Of a stretch of 64,000 nucleotides of DNA, positions 35,353 through 43,509 are shown one piece after another. The stretch's first letter is position 1. The number at the start of each line of letters is the position of its first letter. The notes below the pieces were generated by a model. The model worked only from the letters and a program-made list of their open reading frames with translations. It had not been told where the DNA came from and made no database searches. The stretch is from FEN-299 sp963717945 (GTDB lineage Bacteria; Acidobacteriota; Vicinamibacteria; Vicinamibacterales; Fen-181): the NCBI GenBank assembly GCA_963717945.1, contig CAVQXT010000003.1, positions 372,001 to 436,000 on the forward strand. The letters run 5' to 3'. A program made the position numbers and the translations under genes.

Positions 35353-36111
35353 ATGGCGCAGCGTCTGATCGTCGGCTTGATGATTCTCTCCGTCGCGTTC
35401 GCCGTATCTGCGTGCGGCAGACCCGCACCGGCCCCCGCCGGCCAATCCGCGGCGGCCGCTCCGCCCCAGCCGTCGGCGGACACCGCCGCTCGCATGGCCG
35501 GTCACTTCGGCAAGGTCCGTGAGCTCGAGGAGGCGGTCATTCGCGGCGACCTCCAGTCCGCGAAGGCGGCCGGCCTGTGGATTGCCGACCACCAGGAGAC
35601 CGCGGGCCTTCCGGCCGGCACGGAGAGCTACGTGACGGCGACGAAGGACGCCGCCAGAGCGGTGGCCGCCTCATCGTCGCTGGGCAACGCCGGCGTGGCC
35701 GCCGCGTTCGCCGTTGCCGCGTGCGGCGAGTGCCACGCTGCGGCCAAGGTCACGCCGAAGATGCCCGAGGTGAACGCGCCGCCGACGTCCACGGGTGGCG
35801 CGGCGCTCATGCGCGCGCATCAGTATGCGGTAGACCTCATGTACCGCGGGATGGTCGGACCGTCCGAGACCCTGTGGAAACAGGGGGCCGAAGCGTTGAA
35901 GGGCTCCCCGCTCAGGGACAAGGACCTGGCGAAGGTCGCCAAGGAGATCGTCGCTTCCGAAACGCGTGTCCACGAGCTCGCCGGGCGTGCTGCCCAGGCG
36001 GCGGACGCCGGGTCGAGGATTGCGGTCTACGGGGAGCTGATCGGCGGCTGCGCCAGTTGCCATGCGATGCACGGCAGGGTGTTCGGGCCCGGGCTGCCGA
36101 AGTCCAGCTGA
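35353..36111 (+). CDS. diheme c-type cytochrome lipoprotein
   Basis: A 252-residue exported lipoprotein. The signal ends in the lipobox FAVSAC, with Cys21 as the probable lipid site. Two heme c motifs are present: CGECH in the first half and CASCH near the C-terminus (GELIGGCASCHAMHG). The helical sequence between and the duplicated layout suggest two cytochrome-c-prime-like or class II four-helix domains, each with a C-terminal CxxCH. It probably carries electrons in the periplasm, tethered to a membrane. It has no obvious redox partner gene nearby; the next gene is of unknown function. Confidence 0.85.
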   Translation: MAQRLIVGLMILSVAFAVSACGRPAPAPAGQSAAAAPPQPSADTAARMAGHFGKVRELEEAVIRGDLQSAKAAGLWIADHQETAGLPAGTESYVTATKDAARAVAASSSLGNAGVAAAFAVAACGECHAAAKVTPKMPEVNAPPTSTGGAALMRAHQYAVDLMYRGMVGPSETLWKQGAEALKGSPLRDKDLAKVAKEIVASETRVHELAGRAAQAADAGSRIAVYGELIGGCASCHAMHGRVFGPGLPKSS

Positions 36112-36134
36112 TCTCCTCAGAACCGGCGACTGAC

Positions 36135-36551
36135 ATGCCCTCGCGCCTTATCGTTCTTCTGCCGCCCCTGCTGGTCGTGGGCGCTCGCAACCCGCCCAAT
36201 CCGCCGCCTCCCATCGGCACATGCCGAGACGAGCCGGGCAAGAGAGGCGTCGTCGTGTTCATCCGGTGGTCGACTTCGCGGACCGACCTGGCTGTGTTGG
36301 ACCGCTTGACCCTCATCGAGAACTTTCTCGAGACCCAGCTCTCCATTGCGAACTCCGAAGGCCAGCGAACGCGGGCCTTCCAGGCGATGCGGGAGAAACT
36401 CATGTATATGCAGGGCCCCGGTGGCAACTGGTGGGATTGGATCGTCGTCTGCTACGTGCCCGACCAAAGTCGAAACTTGACACTGCTGGTCGAGAACCCT
36501 GAGCCTCGCGAAGGCCAGGCGCGACTTTCCGCCGTGCCGCTCGGGATGTAG
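36135..36551 (+). CDS. hypothetical protein with N-terminal hydrophobic segment
   Basis: A 138-residue protein starting 23 bp after the cytochrome stop. The first 18 residues (MPSRLIVLLPPLLVVGAR) could be a short signal or anchor, followed by a Pro-rich patch (NPPNPPPPIGTC). The rest (GVVVFIRWSTSRTDLAVLDRLTLIENFLETQ, WWDWIVVCYVPDQSRNLTLLVENP) looks like an alternating alpha/beta small domain. I do not recognise the family. Position suggests co-transcription with the cytochrome. Confidence 0.55.
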   Translation: MPSRLIVLLPPLLVVGARNPPNPPPPIGTCRDEPGKRGVVVFIRWSTSRTDLAVLDRLTLIENFLETQLSIANSEGQRTRAFQAMREKLMYMQGPGGNWWDWIVVCYVPDQSRNLTLLVENPEPREGQARLSAVPLGM

Positions 36552-36685
36552 AGGAGCTGCGTCGCCGGAGAGCCAATTCCCGCTCGCCATCTGACGCACT
36601 GCTCGCCTGTCCGGCTCGCGGCTTCTGGCTCACGGCCCCAGGCCGCCGCTACTCCAACTCCGAAAGTCCGCCACCTGGCGGGACA

Positions 36686-37399
36686 CTACCACGTCACTTT
36701 CGTCTGCACCTCGTTGCTCCAGTGCTGATTCTTGTCCTTCAGCATCACCCGGAGGAGCCAGTACGCCCCAAGCGCCTGTCCGCTCGGAGAGTACTTGACC
36801 CGAACCAGGCTGTGCGTCTGGTCGATCGCCTCGATCTTGTTCGTCTTGATCGAGTAGTAATCGAAACCGGGCAGCAGCTTGAAGCCCGAGCGCGTCACCC
36901 CGATATTGATCTCCTGTTTCTCTCCCAGGCTGCCCGGCTCGTGCTCGGCGTGAAACGTGAATTCAATCTGCGTAAACCCGTATCCGGTGACGCTCCGAAC
37001 GATCTGAACATCGGAGATGAACGGCACCGGCTGGGCTACGATAGTCACCGTCTTGCGGACGAGTCCTTCCGGTGTCTGGAGGGAAACCGCCCGTTTGCCG
37101 ACAGGGGCGTCCTTCGCCACCGCGACGTCCACCGTCCAGCACCGCTTCCCTTCCATGGCGGCGGTCTCTTTGATCTCGCCGATCGTGATGCCCTCTGCCG
37201 GCTCGAAGCGGACCGACTCCACCTGACTGATCTTGTCGCTTGCGACGATGAAGGGCATTGATTGCCCCCGCCCGATGCTGCCTGGGTCCCAGAAGTAAGT
37301 CTTCACTTCCTTCTGGGCCAGTGCCGTGTTCGTGGAGAGCAGCGTCGCGACCAGGATCCCGGAGAGCACGAGAGGTCGCCGGAGGCACCTGAATGTCAT
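36686..37399 (-). CDS. secreted Ig-like/beta-sandwich protein, unknown function
   Basis: A 237-residue exported protein with a signal peptide ending TALAQ. The mature protein shows two strand-rich halves; the first (PAEGITIGEIKETAAMEGKRCWTVDVAVAKDAPVGKRAVSLQTPEGLVRKTVTIV) has the look of an IPT/TIG or filamin-like Ig fold. The second (YGFTQIEFTFHAEHEPGSLG, LVRVKYSPSGQALGAYWLL) is similar. The start at 37399 is set by AGGAG. The 63-residue gene lies just upstream on the same strand, 30 bp away. Confidence 0.75.
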   Translation of the reverse strand: MTFRCLRRPLVLSGILVATLLSTNTALAQKEVKTYFWDPGSIGRGQSMPFIVASDKISQVESVRFEPAEGITIGEIKETAAMEGKRCWTVDVAVAKDAPVGKRAVSLQTPEGLVRKTVTIVAQPVPFISDVQIVRSVTGYGFTQIEFTFHAEHEPGSLGEKQEINIGVTRSGFKLLPGFDYYSIKTNKIEAIDQTHSLVRVKYSPSGQALGAYWLLRVMLKDKNQHWSNEVQTKVTW

Positions 37400-37429
37400 G
37401 AGGTTCTCCTGATCTGGAATCACACGTGT

Positions 37430-37621
37430 TTAGCGCGGCGAACCACGACGCACGTCGTTCTGCACTGCGGGCTTCACGAACGCGAGGAGTGCTTCCCAGT
37501 GGTCCAGCGACAGCAACACGCTGGCCGCTTCCACGTTATGGCGGGAACTGCCGGTATGACCCTCTCGCGCCATGACGCGCATCAGGGCCTCGAGGTCGGG
37601 CTTCTTGCTCCAGAAGGCCAT
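37430..37621 (-). CDS. small hypothetical protein
   Basis: A 63-residue soluble protein, MAFWSKKPDLEALMRVMARE then GHTGSSRHNVEAASVLLSLD and a basic end. Its start has a strong RBS (GGAGGTG, 5 nt before the ATG), and it lies 30 bp upstream of the secreted Ig-like gene, so a two-gene operon is likely. Mainly helical; no known motif. Confidence 0.6.
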   Translation of the reverse strand: MAFWSKKPDLEALMRVMAREGHTGSSRHNVEAASVLLSLDHWEALLAFVKPAVQNDVRRGSPR

Positions 37622-37755
37622 TTGCACCTCCGGGCGCGAAGACGGCGAGAGGGGACGTTCGAGTTTGCAGAAACTCCCCCTGTATACGCCCGCCAACCGG
37701 TTGAGTCAATGGAGCGTCGGGGGGCGCGGCCCCGCGAATCCAGATTGTGCGCCGG

Positions 37756-37806
37756 TCATCCCTGCTCGTACGCCTGCTTCAGGACGCCCACGTCCATCTT
37801 GTTCAT
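37756..37806 (-). pseudogene. residual ends of a deleted VOC/PhnB-like gene
   Basis: On the minus strand, an ATG at 37806 opens MNKMDVGVLKQAYEQG and then a stop. This 16-residue peptide resembles the C-terminus of PhnB-like VOC proteins (compare KKIDIAAIEAARRG at the end of the 18397-18873 product). The DNA upstream of its ATG matches the leader of the intact VOC gene at 41145-41552. The body of the gene is absent, as if deleted between start and last codons. Confidence 0.5.
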
Positions 37807-37810
37807 TTGA

Positions 37811-37858
37811 TGGTGTCCCTCACCTCCTCTGACCTGCCCGGCCAGCGTTGAACGACTC
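37811..37858 (-). repeat. VOC-gene leader repeat
   Basis: These 48 bp match 41552-41599, the leader of the intact VOC gene, at about 41 positions (counted by eye), including the RBS-like GGTGA/GGTGAAGG region and AGTCGTTCAACGCTGGC. The shared leader shows that the two loci come from a duplicated or related VOC gene. Confidence 0.6.
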
Positions 37859-37921
37859 CTCCATACCAGTTCCTCGTTCGGCCGTTCTCTCGTGAACGGC
37901 GCGCCGCGGGGTCCGCCCCGC

Positions 37922-38890
37922 TCACGCCCCGGCTTCCCGGAACTGCACCGGCAGCCGGATCGCGTTGGCGGCGAGCCAGCCGTCGAAGTCGAGGAGCGCG
38001 GGGTTCAGCGAGCGCGACAGGCGCGTGTCGCGCAAGCGCAGGAACTCATCACCCAGCATGGCCTGGAACTGGAACATGTTCGCCAGGTCCTCGGCGCCAG
38101 GGAAGCCCAGGCCGCGGTAGGTGTCGAAGGGCACGTCCTCGAAGGTGACCGTGCGCCCGAGCGCGCGCCCCATCTTCGCCGCCATCTCCCCGCCGGTCAG
38201 GCATTCGCCGGCGATCCCGTAGCGCCGCCCGACCGCCGAGGGGCCCCTGCGGAACACGCCGTAGGCGCACTTGCCGATGTCTTCCGCCGAGATGCCCGGC
38301 AGCCTGGCGCCGCCGAGCGGCAGCGAGAGCACGAGGTTCCCGTCCGGCCCCTTGCGCGGCCCCATGCCGAAGCCGATGAAGTTGTCCCAGTAGAACGCGG
38401 CCAGCAGGTAGGAGGTCGGAGCCGCTTCCTCGGCGAAGACGTGGTCCACCTGCCCCTTGGAGTCGAAGTGCGGCACCTTGAACTCGCCCTGCAAGGTCGG
38501 CAGGCGAGCGTCGCCGGTCGGCACCCACCGGCGCGTGTCCTCGAGCGTGGACCAGACGACGTGCTCGACGCCCGCGGCACGAGACGCCCGGGCCATGTTC
38601 AAGGCCTGACGGCCTTCGCGCTCCGCCGAGAGGTGCTCCCAGAAGTTGGTGACCGAGAACACGCCGTAGGCGCCGGCGAAAGCCCGCTCGAGGCTCGACG
38701 GCTTGTCGGCGTCGCCCTGCACGACCTCGACGCCGAGCGCGGCGAGCGCGCGGGCCTTCTCCGACTCGGGTCGGCGCGTGACGGCGCGCGCGCCGAACGG
38801 ACCCCCGCGGTCGGCGGCGATGGCGCGAACGAGCCCTCCGCCCTGCGCTCCGGTGGCCCCAATCACGGCGATGACCTTCTTCTCGGACAT
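37922..38890 (-). CDS. NmrA-like NAD(P)-binding protein
   Basis: A 322-residue atypical SDR of the NmrA/HSCARG group. N-terminal Rossmann motif VIAVIGATGAQGGGLVRAI (GATGxxG), then VEVVQGDADKPSSLERAFAGAYGVFSVTNFWE, the usual second conserved block. The SDR catalytic YxxxK is replaced, as in NmrA-like redox sensors that bind NADP without strong catalysis. The C-terminal part (DIGKCAYGVF, GRRYGIAGECLTGGEMAAKMG) is complete. RBS GGAGGATC before ATG 38890. A possible -10 box TATACT is on the minus strand at 39037-39032. Confidence 0.87.
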   Translation of the reverse strand: MSEKKVIAVIGATGAQGGGLVRAIAADRGGPFGARAVTRRPESEKARALAALGVEVVQGDADKPSSLERAFAGAYGVFSVTNFWEHLSAEREGRQALNMARASRAAGVEHVVWSTLEDTRRWVPTGDARLPTLQGEFKVPHFDSKGQVDHVFAEEAAPTSYLLAAFYWDNFIGFGMGPRKGPDGNLVLSLPLGGARLPGISAEDIGKCAYGVFRRGPSAVGRRYGIAGECLTGGEMAAKMGRALGRTVTFEDVPFDTYRGLGFPGAEDLANMFQFQAMLGDEFLRLRDTRLSRSLNPALLDFDGWLAANAIRLPVQFREAGA

Positions 38891-39133
38891 GAGAGATCCT
38901 CCTCGGCGTCGGCGAGCCGTCGTCCGCGCGGCCTCACCCGGGCAGGCGAAGGCGCTGACAGAACGCACTGCCGCCCCTATTTCCTCGAAGGTGCGGCAGC
39001 CGGGAGATCTGAGAAAGGAAACCCTGGCTTTAGTATAGAGCCGTTCCACTAGCGGCCGCGTGAGGCTGGGCTGGTCGCCGCGTACGGCTGAGGAAACGAT
39101 CGTGGCAGCAGCCGAGAGCCCGGTTCTGCGGAG

Positions 39134-40936
39134 TCAGCGGCCGATCTTCGGCCCCCCTTCGACTCGCGTCAGCGGAAATCCCCGAATCAAGTCCGGCTTC
39201 TTCAGCCCGTCGATCTGCTCCACCACGTTGAGGTCGTAGTCCACGACGCTGACACCGCGCTCGCCGACCGCGAAGAAGATGCGGCCGTCCGGCTGGAACA
39301 GGACCTCCGTGGCCGGCGGAAACGACTTCAGCTTCTTCAGCGGTGCCGGCTGGTAGACGTCGAGTCCCTCCTTCGCCACTACCAGTAGCAGGCCGAAGTT
39401 CGGCTCGTACCGCACGGTCGCCTTCGGGAACTGCGCCTCGGCGAGCAACGCGCCTTTCTCCATGTCGAACACCAGCATCTTGTTGAGTCCGATCGAGAAG
39501 AGACGCTCCCCGTTCGGCGCCAGCCACAGGGGCCGGGGCCCGAACACGCCGACAGGTCCCGTTGCGACCTTCAGCGGGTTCGTGAACGTCTTTGTCTCGA
39601 CGACGGTGACGTCCGCCGTCACATCGTTGAACACGTAGACGAAGTTGCCGCTGGGCGAGAAGGCCATGTTCTGCACCGCGAGGGGAACCGTCGCCGTTGA
39701 ACCGATGCCCGGCACCCCGGTCAGCTGATACTGTGCCTGGCTGAGCGTCTGAGCTGTCACGGCTGCCAGCGCCAGCAGCATCTTCTTCCCTTCCCGCCCG
39801 CTCGTGAAGCGGCCGACCTGCCGCTTGCTCTCCAGGTCCACCACCACAACCGCATCGTCGATCTTGTTCACATAGAGGCGCGCCTGCGACGGGTCGAGCA
39901 TAATCTCCCGGAACGTTCCAGGCGGAGGCAGCTTGGCGATCTCCGCGAGCGTTCGGGCATCGACGACGACACACTCCTTGCTGGAGCAGACGATCAGCCG
40001 GCCGGTCCTGCCGTCGAGCGCGGCGCCCTCGGCGACCGGGATGGACGCGGTCCGCACCACGCGCCCGTCCTCCACGAGCGAGAGCTGGCCCTGCTTCTTG
40101 GTCTTCCCAGCCATGAAGTAGCGGCTCGCCTCGCCGGTCGGGACAAACAGCAGCAACTCGTCACCCGCCGTGAGGAGATCGCCGGAGAGCTTCCCGTCCG
40201 CGCCGACGACCGCGACGTGGTTCTCGAGCTCGAGGTACCGAAAATCCTGTGTGGCGGCGTCGTGCCACCGCACGGGAGCGGACGGCAGGGGGATCTTCTC
40301 GACGGCGCCGCTGGACATGTTCAACACGGCCATTTCTGGCGCAACCGGTGTCCCCATCTGGAAGCCGCCGCACGGGATGAACATGCGGTCGCCGACCGTC
40401 CAGGGTTCCAGCGGCGCGGACGTCAGCGGCACCTGGGCCACCGAGCGCCCCGTCGCGACCTCGAGCAGCGACACCATCGGCGTGATCTGCTTCTTCTTGT
40501 TCCTGCTCATTTGCCCCAGGCTGACGGCGACGATCCGGGCGTTGTCGGCGGTAAACGCGAGGAACTGCGGCCGGAAGGGGACCTCGTGGCGCGCGGCGAT
40601 CGTGTAGTCGGCGGCGCGCACCAGCGTGACGTGGCTCGTGCTCCCCGGCTTCGGCCAGTACTCGTCGAGGACGCTCAATAGGAACTTCCGGTCCGTTTCG
40701 CCGCGGCTGGCCACCGCCAGCAGCGTGCCGTCAGGGGATCGGACCACCGTGGTGACCTCGGCTCCGACCTCCAGCCTGGCCTTCACGTGTGGTCCCGGGT
40801 CCACGAGGACGACAGCTTCCGTCCCGCCTGTCACCCACCACTCCTGCGGCGGCGGCGCGTCCGCCGCGTGACCGGTGGCGACCAGCAGGAACGCGAGAAG
40901 GGTGGAACCGATAGGCCGGAGAGTCCGTGCGAGCAT
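39134..40936 (-). CDS. exported YVTN/WD-type beta-propeller protein
   Basis: A 600-residue secreted protein. Signal peptide MLARTLRPIGSTLLAFLLVATGHA. The rest is propeller-like: repeated strands such as TEAVVLVDPGPHVKARL, DGRTGRLIVCSSKECVVVDARTLAEIAKL, PSQARLYVNKIDDAVVVVDLESKRQVGRF, SPSGNFVYVFNDVTADVTVVET and PNGERLFSIGLNKMLVFDMEKG. No catalytic motif or heme site is visible, so it may be a binding or scaffold protein. The frame is open upstream to 41125, but the signal peptide and RBS (TTGGAGG) fix the start at 40936. Confidence 0.8.
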   Translation of the reverse strand: MLARTLRPIGSTLLAFLLVATGHAADAPPPQEWWVTGGTEAVVLVDPGPHVKARLEVGAEVTTVVRSPDGTLLAVASRGETDRKFLLSVLDEYWPKPGSTSHVTLVRAADYTIAARHEVPFRPQFLAFTADNARIVAVSLGQMSRNKKKQITPMVSLLEVATGRSVAQVPLTSAPLEPWTVGDRMFIPCGGFQMGTPVAPEMAVLNMSSGAVEKIPLPSAPVRWHDAATQDFRYLELENHVAVVGADGKLSGDLLTAGDELLLFVPTGEASRYFMAGKTKKQGQLSLVEDGRVVRTASIPVAEGAALDGRTGRLIVCSSKECVVVDARTLAEIAKLPPPGTFREIMLDPSQARLYVNKIDDAVVVVDLESKRQVGRFTSGREGKKMLLALAAVTAQTLSQAQYQLTGVPGIGSTATVPLAVQNMAFSPSGNFVYVFNDVTADVTVVETKTFTNPLKVATGPVGVFGPRPLWLAPNGERLFSIGLNKMLVFDMEKGALLAEAQFPKATVRYEPNFGLLLVVAKEGLDVYQPAPLKKLKSFPPATEVLFQPDGRIFFAVGERGVSVVDYDLNVVEQIDGLKKPDLIRGFPLTRVEGGPKIGR

Positions 40937-41144
40937 GGGACCTCCAAGGAAGGAAGACGCCCACGACCTGGCTGATGCTGCGGCAGGTGACGCCCGAGCG
41001 GGTGAACCGGCGCCATCATACACCCCATCCGGCATGGTGTCTTGCCGGCCCCCGTTCAACCCGTCGACCGGCCGCACCTCCGCCCTTCCCTCCCGGACGA
41101 GGGGGTTCGTCAACGCCACCATCACCGCGGCCTGTCCAGGCCTT

Positions 41145-41552
41145 TCAGCTCGCCGGCTCGCAGTTCACAATCCACGGAATGCCGAACCGAGCGACCGCCA
41201 TCCCGAAGCCGGGGGACCAGAAGGTCTTCTGGAACGCCATGGTGACCTTGCCCTGTCCGCTCAACGCCTTGAAGATGCGTTCCGCCTCCGCGACGGCGGT
41301 CACGCTGATCGAGACGTTGAACCCATTCGGCGCGCTGTAATGCGGCGGCGGCGCGTCGGAACCCATCAGCGCCGTGCCGGCGATGACCAACTGCGCGTGA
41401 ATCACCTTGTCGCGCCAGTCGGCCGGCACCCGGTCCTTCATGGGCGTCTCGCCAAAGGTCTGCATCGTGGTCTTGCCGCCGAAGATCTGCTCGTAGAACT
41501 TGAATGCGGCCGCGCACTGGCCGTTGAAGTTCACATAGGGGTTCAGTGTCAT
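41145..41552 (-). CDS. VOC/PhnB-like protein
   Basis: A 135-residue vicinal-oxygen-chelate protein beginning MTLNPYVNFNGQCAAAFKFYEQIFGGKTTM, the PhnB/3-demethylubiquinone methyltransferase-like entry. GTALMGSDAPP, FNVSISVTAVAEAERIFKALS and the final FGMAVARFGIPWIVNCE fit the family, whose members usually have no proven activity. ATG 41552 has GAAGGTGAAGG upstream; GTG at 41564 would add four residues. Its leader is repeated at 37811-37858. Confidence 0.9.
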   Translation of the reverse strand: MTLNPYVNFNGQCAAAFKFYEQIFGGKTTMQTFGETPMKDRVPADWRDKVIHAQLVIAGTALMGSDAPPPHYSAPNGFNVSISVTAVAEAERIFKALSGQGKVTMAFQKTFWSPGFGMAVARFGIPWIVNCEPAS

Positions 41553-41775
41553 GGTGTCCTTCACCTTCTTTGGCCTGCCCAGTCAGCGTTGAAGGACTCG
41601 GACCCTCTTCGAACGGCCCGCGGGGCAGACACGTTGGCCTCTGGTCCCGCAACCGCAGGCCGCACCTGCCGGCGCCGCCGCCGATGAGCTGGATGAACGG
41701 GATCCCTACTCACCAGATTAGCAAGACGAGCGCGGCATACAATATCCGCACCCCTTCATTCGTCTACATCGGTAG

Positions 41776-42360
41776 ATGGACAACGCGGCGGGCCTGGAGC
41801 CGATGGCACTCGACAGGGACCGGCGGATCTCGGAAGTGGTCGAGCGGGAGCAGTCCCGGCTGCGCCGCTTCATCCGCCGGCGGGTGCCCGACCCGCGCGA
41901 CGTGGACGATGTCCTGCAGGACGTCTTCTACGAGTTGGTCGAAGCCAACCGCCTGCTGATGCCCATCGACCACGTCACCGGCTGGCTGTTCCGCGTGGCG
42001 CGCAACCGCATCACCGATCTCTTCAGGAAGAAGACGCCGGTGAGCTTGAGCGACGTCGTCGTCGTGGACGAGGGCGACGAACGGCTGCGCGTCGAGGACC
42101 TGCTGCCGTCGCCCGACGCGGGGCCGGAGGCGCTTTACGCCCGCGCGGTGCTGCTCGACGAGCTCGAGCGGGCGCTCGACGAACTCCCGGCGGAGCAGCG
42201 CGAGGTGTTCGTCGCGCACGAGCTCGAAGGGCGCAGCTTCAAGGAGATGGCGGCCGAGACCGGGGTGAGCGTGAACACTTTGCTTTCGCGCAAGCGCTAC
42301 GCGGTGCGGCACCTGCGCGAACGGCTGCAGGAGATTTACGACGAGTTCACGAAAGACTGA
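41776..42360 (+). CDS. ECF-type RNA polymerase sigma factor
   Basis: A 194-residue sigma factor. Region 2: LRRFIRRRVPDPRDVDDVLQDVFYELVEA and WLFRVARNRITDLFRKK. Region 4: ALDELPAEQREVFVAHELEGRSFKEMAAETGVSVNTLLSRKRYAVRHLR, with the SVNTLLSRKR recognition helix. It differs from the PF07638-like factor at 29780. ATG 41803 is an alternative start. A small membrane protein gene begins 10 bp downstream and may act as its regulator or target, though no ZAS anti-sigma motif is visible. Confidence 0.92.
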   Translation: MDNAAGLEPMALDRDRRISEVVEREQSRLRRFIRRRVPDPRDVDDVLQDVFYELVEANRLLMPIDHVTGWLFRVARNRITDLFRKKTPVSLSDVVVVDEGDERLRVEDLLPSPDAGPEALYARAVLLDELERALDELPAEQREVFVAHELEGRSFKEMAAETGVSVNTLLSRKRYAVRHLRERLQEIYDEFTKD

Positions 42361-42370
42361 GGGACTGAAC

Positions 42371-42733
42371 ATGACAAGAACAATGAAACTGATCATCCTG
42401 GCCCCGCTCGGGATCGTGGCCGTCGCGGTCTTCATCACCGTCGGCGGGGTGGTCGTCCAGTGGCTGTGGAACTGGCTGTTGCCGCCGATCTTCGGCTGGC
42501 GCCAGGTCACCTTCTGGCAGGCCGTCGGGATGCTCGCGCTCTGCCGGATCCTCTTCGGCGGGATCGGCCGCCACGGCTGCCACCACCACTCGGGGGACGG
42601 CTCTCGCGTCGGCGGCCGCTGGGGACGGATGACCCCCGAGGAGCGGGAACGGTTCCGGCAGCGCGTGCGCGAGATGTGCGGGTTCGGCCCGTCCACGAGC
42701 GAACCCAAGGCGCCGGAGCGATCCGATGCGTGA
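42371..42733 (+). CDS. small membrane protein downstream of ECF sigma factor
   Basis: A 120-residue protein with one or two N-terminal membrane segments (LIILAPLGIVAVAVFITVGGVVVQWLW, VGMLALCRILFGGI), a His-rich patch (GRHGCHHHSGDG), then a charged helical tail (MTPEERERFRQRVREMCGF). The His-Cys cluster might bind metal. It is in an operon with the ECF sigma gene (10-bp gap). No HxxxCxxC anti-sigma signature is seen, so the regulatory role is only a guess. Confidence 0.75.
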   Translation: MTRTMKLIILAPLGIVAVAVFITVGGVVVQWLWNWLLPPIFGWRQVTFWQAVGMLALCRILFGGIGRHGCHHHSGDGSRVGGRWGRMTPEERERFRQRVREMCGFGPSTSEPKAPERSDA

Positions 42734-42769
42734 CCGTATTCTCTCCCGGCGCCTCGACGGGGTGAGGGT

Positions 42770-43180
42770 TCAGGTCTCCGCCCGCTCCCAGTCCTCGACC
42801 TTGAGCCCCGCGACCCGCGAGAACTCTCGAAGGTTGTGCGTGACGAGCGTGAGGTTGTGGGCGAGAGCGGTCGCCGCGATGAGCAGATCGTTCGGACCGA
42901 TGGGCCTGCCAGCGGCCGAGAGAGACGCGCGCAGTGCTCCGTACTGCTCCGCGCACGCATCGTCGAACGGGAGGGAGACGAGGGGCGCGAAGAAGGCGGC
43001 GAGGAGTCGCAGGTTCTCGGCCACGCGAGCGCTCCGGCGAGCCCCGTAGAGCAGTTCGGCGCGGGTAATCGACGATATCCGGATCTCGGACGGCGCCTGG
43101 CGTCGCAGGCGCGCGATGAGCGGCTCGCACGAGCCGTTCAGCACCCGGATGCACGCGTTGGTGTCGAGGAGATACGTCAC
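42770..43180 (-). CDS. vapC: VapC-type PIN-domain toxin
   Basis: A 136-residue PIN-domain ribonuclease. Acidic residues are in place: YLLDTNACIRVL (first Asp), SSITRAELLYGA (Glu), and IGPNDLLIAATALAHNLTLVTHNLREFSRV (Asp, and the T-H-N pattern). VapC toxins usually cleave tRNA or rRNA. The GTG start at 43180 overlaps the vapB stop by 4 bp (GTGA), a typical antitoxin-toxin coupling. Length normal. Confidence 0.93.
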   Translation of the reverse strand: MTYLLDTNACIRVLNGSCEPLIARLRRQAPSEIRISSITRAELLYGARRSARVAENLRLLAAFFAPLVSLPFDDACAEQYGALRASLSAAGRPIGPNDLLIAATALAHNLTLVTHNLREFSRVAGLKVEDWERAET

Positions 43181-43401
43181 CAGCGCTCCCGCTCTTCGAG
43201 GCGGCCCTGCGGCGGACGGATCAGGCGTCCACCCTTCCAGCCGCCGGCAACCCGTTTGAAGAAATCCTCGGGCCAGCCGAGGTCGACGTCCCGGCGAATG
43301 AGCTCGGCGAGGTAGCGCGAGACCGGCACGCCGCGGGCCCTGGCGCGCGCCGCGATGCGCGCCGCGAGAGGCTTGGGGACGTAGGTGTGGAGTTGTGGCA
43401 T
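43177..43401 (-). CDS. vapB: VapB-like antitoxin, ribbon-helix-helix type
   Basis: A 74-residue protein. The N-terminus PQLHTYVPKPLAARIAARAR and GVPVSRYLAELIRRDVDLGWP form an RHH-like DNA-binding domain, and the C-terminal tail (EDFFKRVAGGWKGG, ending EERERW) should wrap around the toxin. The stop overlaps the vapC start. It probably represses the promoter at the CACATATATGTG palindrome just upstream. Confidence 0.85.
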   Translation of the reverse strand: MPQLHTYVPKPLAARIAARARARGVPVSRYLAELIRRDVDLGWPEDFFKRVAGGWKGGRLIRPPQGRLEERERW

Positions 43402-43413
43402 GGCCGTCACCCT

Positions 43414-43441
43414 CACATATATGTGGACTATGTGCATTGTA
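43414..43441 (-). promoter_or_regulatory. vapBC promoter with palindromic operator
   Basis: On the minus strand, a -10 box TACAAT (43441-43436) is preceded by a CTTGTG-type -35 about 16 bp upstream. Between -10 and the vapB start lies the perfect 12-bp palindrome CACATATATGTG (43425-43414), ideally placed for autorepression by an RHH antitoxin. Confidence 0.6.
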
Positions 43442-43488
43442 ACACGGCGCGGGCAATCACAAGGGTCGGGGGCAACCACCAGGCGAAC

Positions 43489-43509
43489 GGGCGACCACAA
43501 GGGTCGCCC
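43489..43509. repeat. REP-like hairpin after the GH15 gene
   Basis: GGGCGACC-ACAA-GGGTCGCCC begins right after the GH15 stop codon (which is on the minus strand at 43510-43512). Similar GGGTCG words occur just before it at 43463-43470. No T-tract, but the position suits a transcript-end structure. Confidence 0.5.

Noticed and set aside
39030..39974. Minus-strand frame overlapping the end of the propeller gene
   Set aside because: It overlaps a convincing signal-peptide-bearing propeller protein in another frame and is Arg/Gly-rich with no domain.
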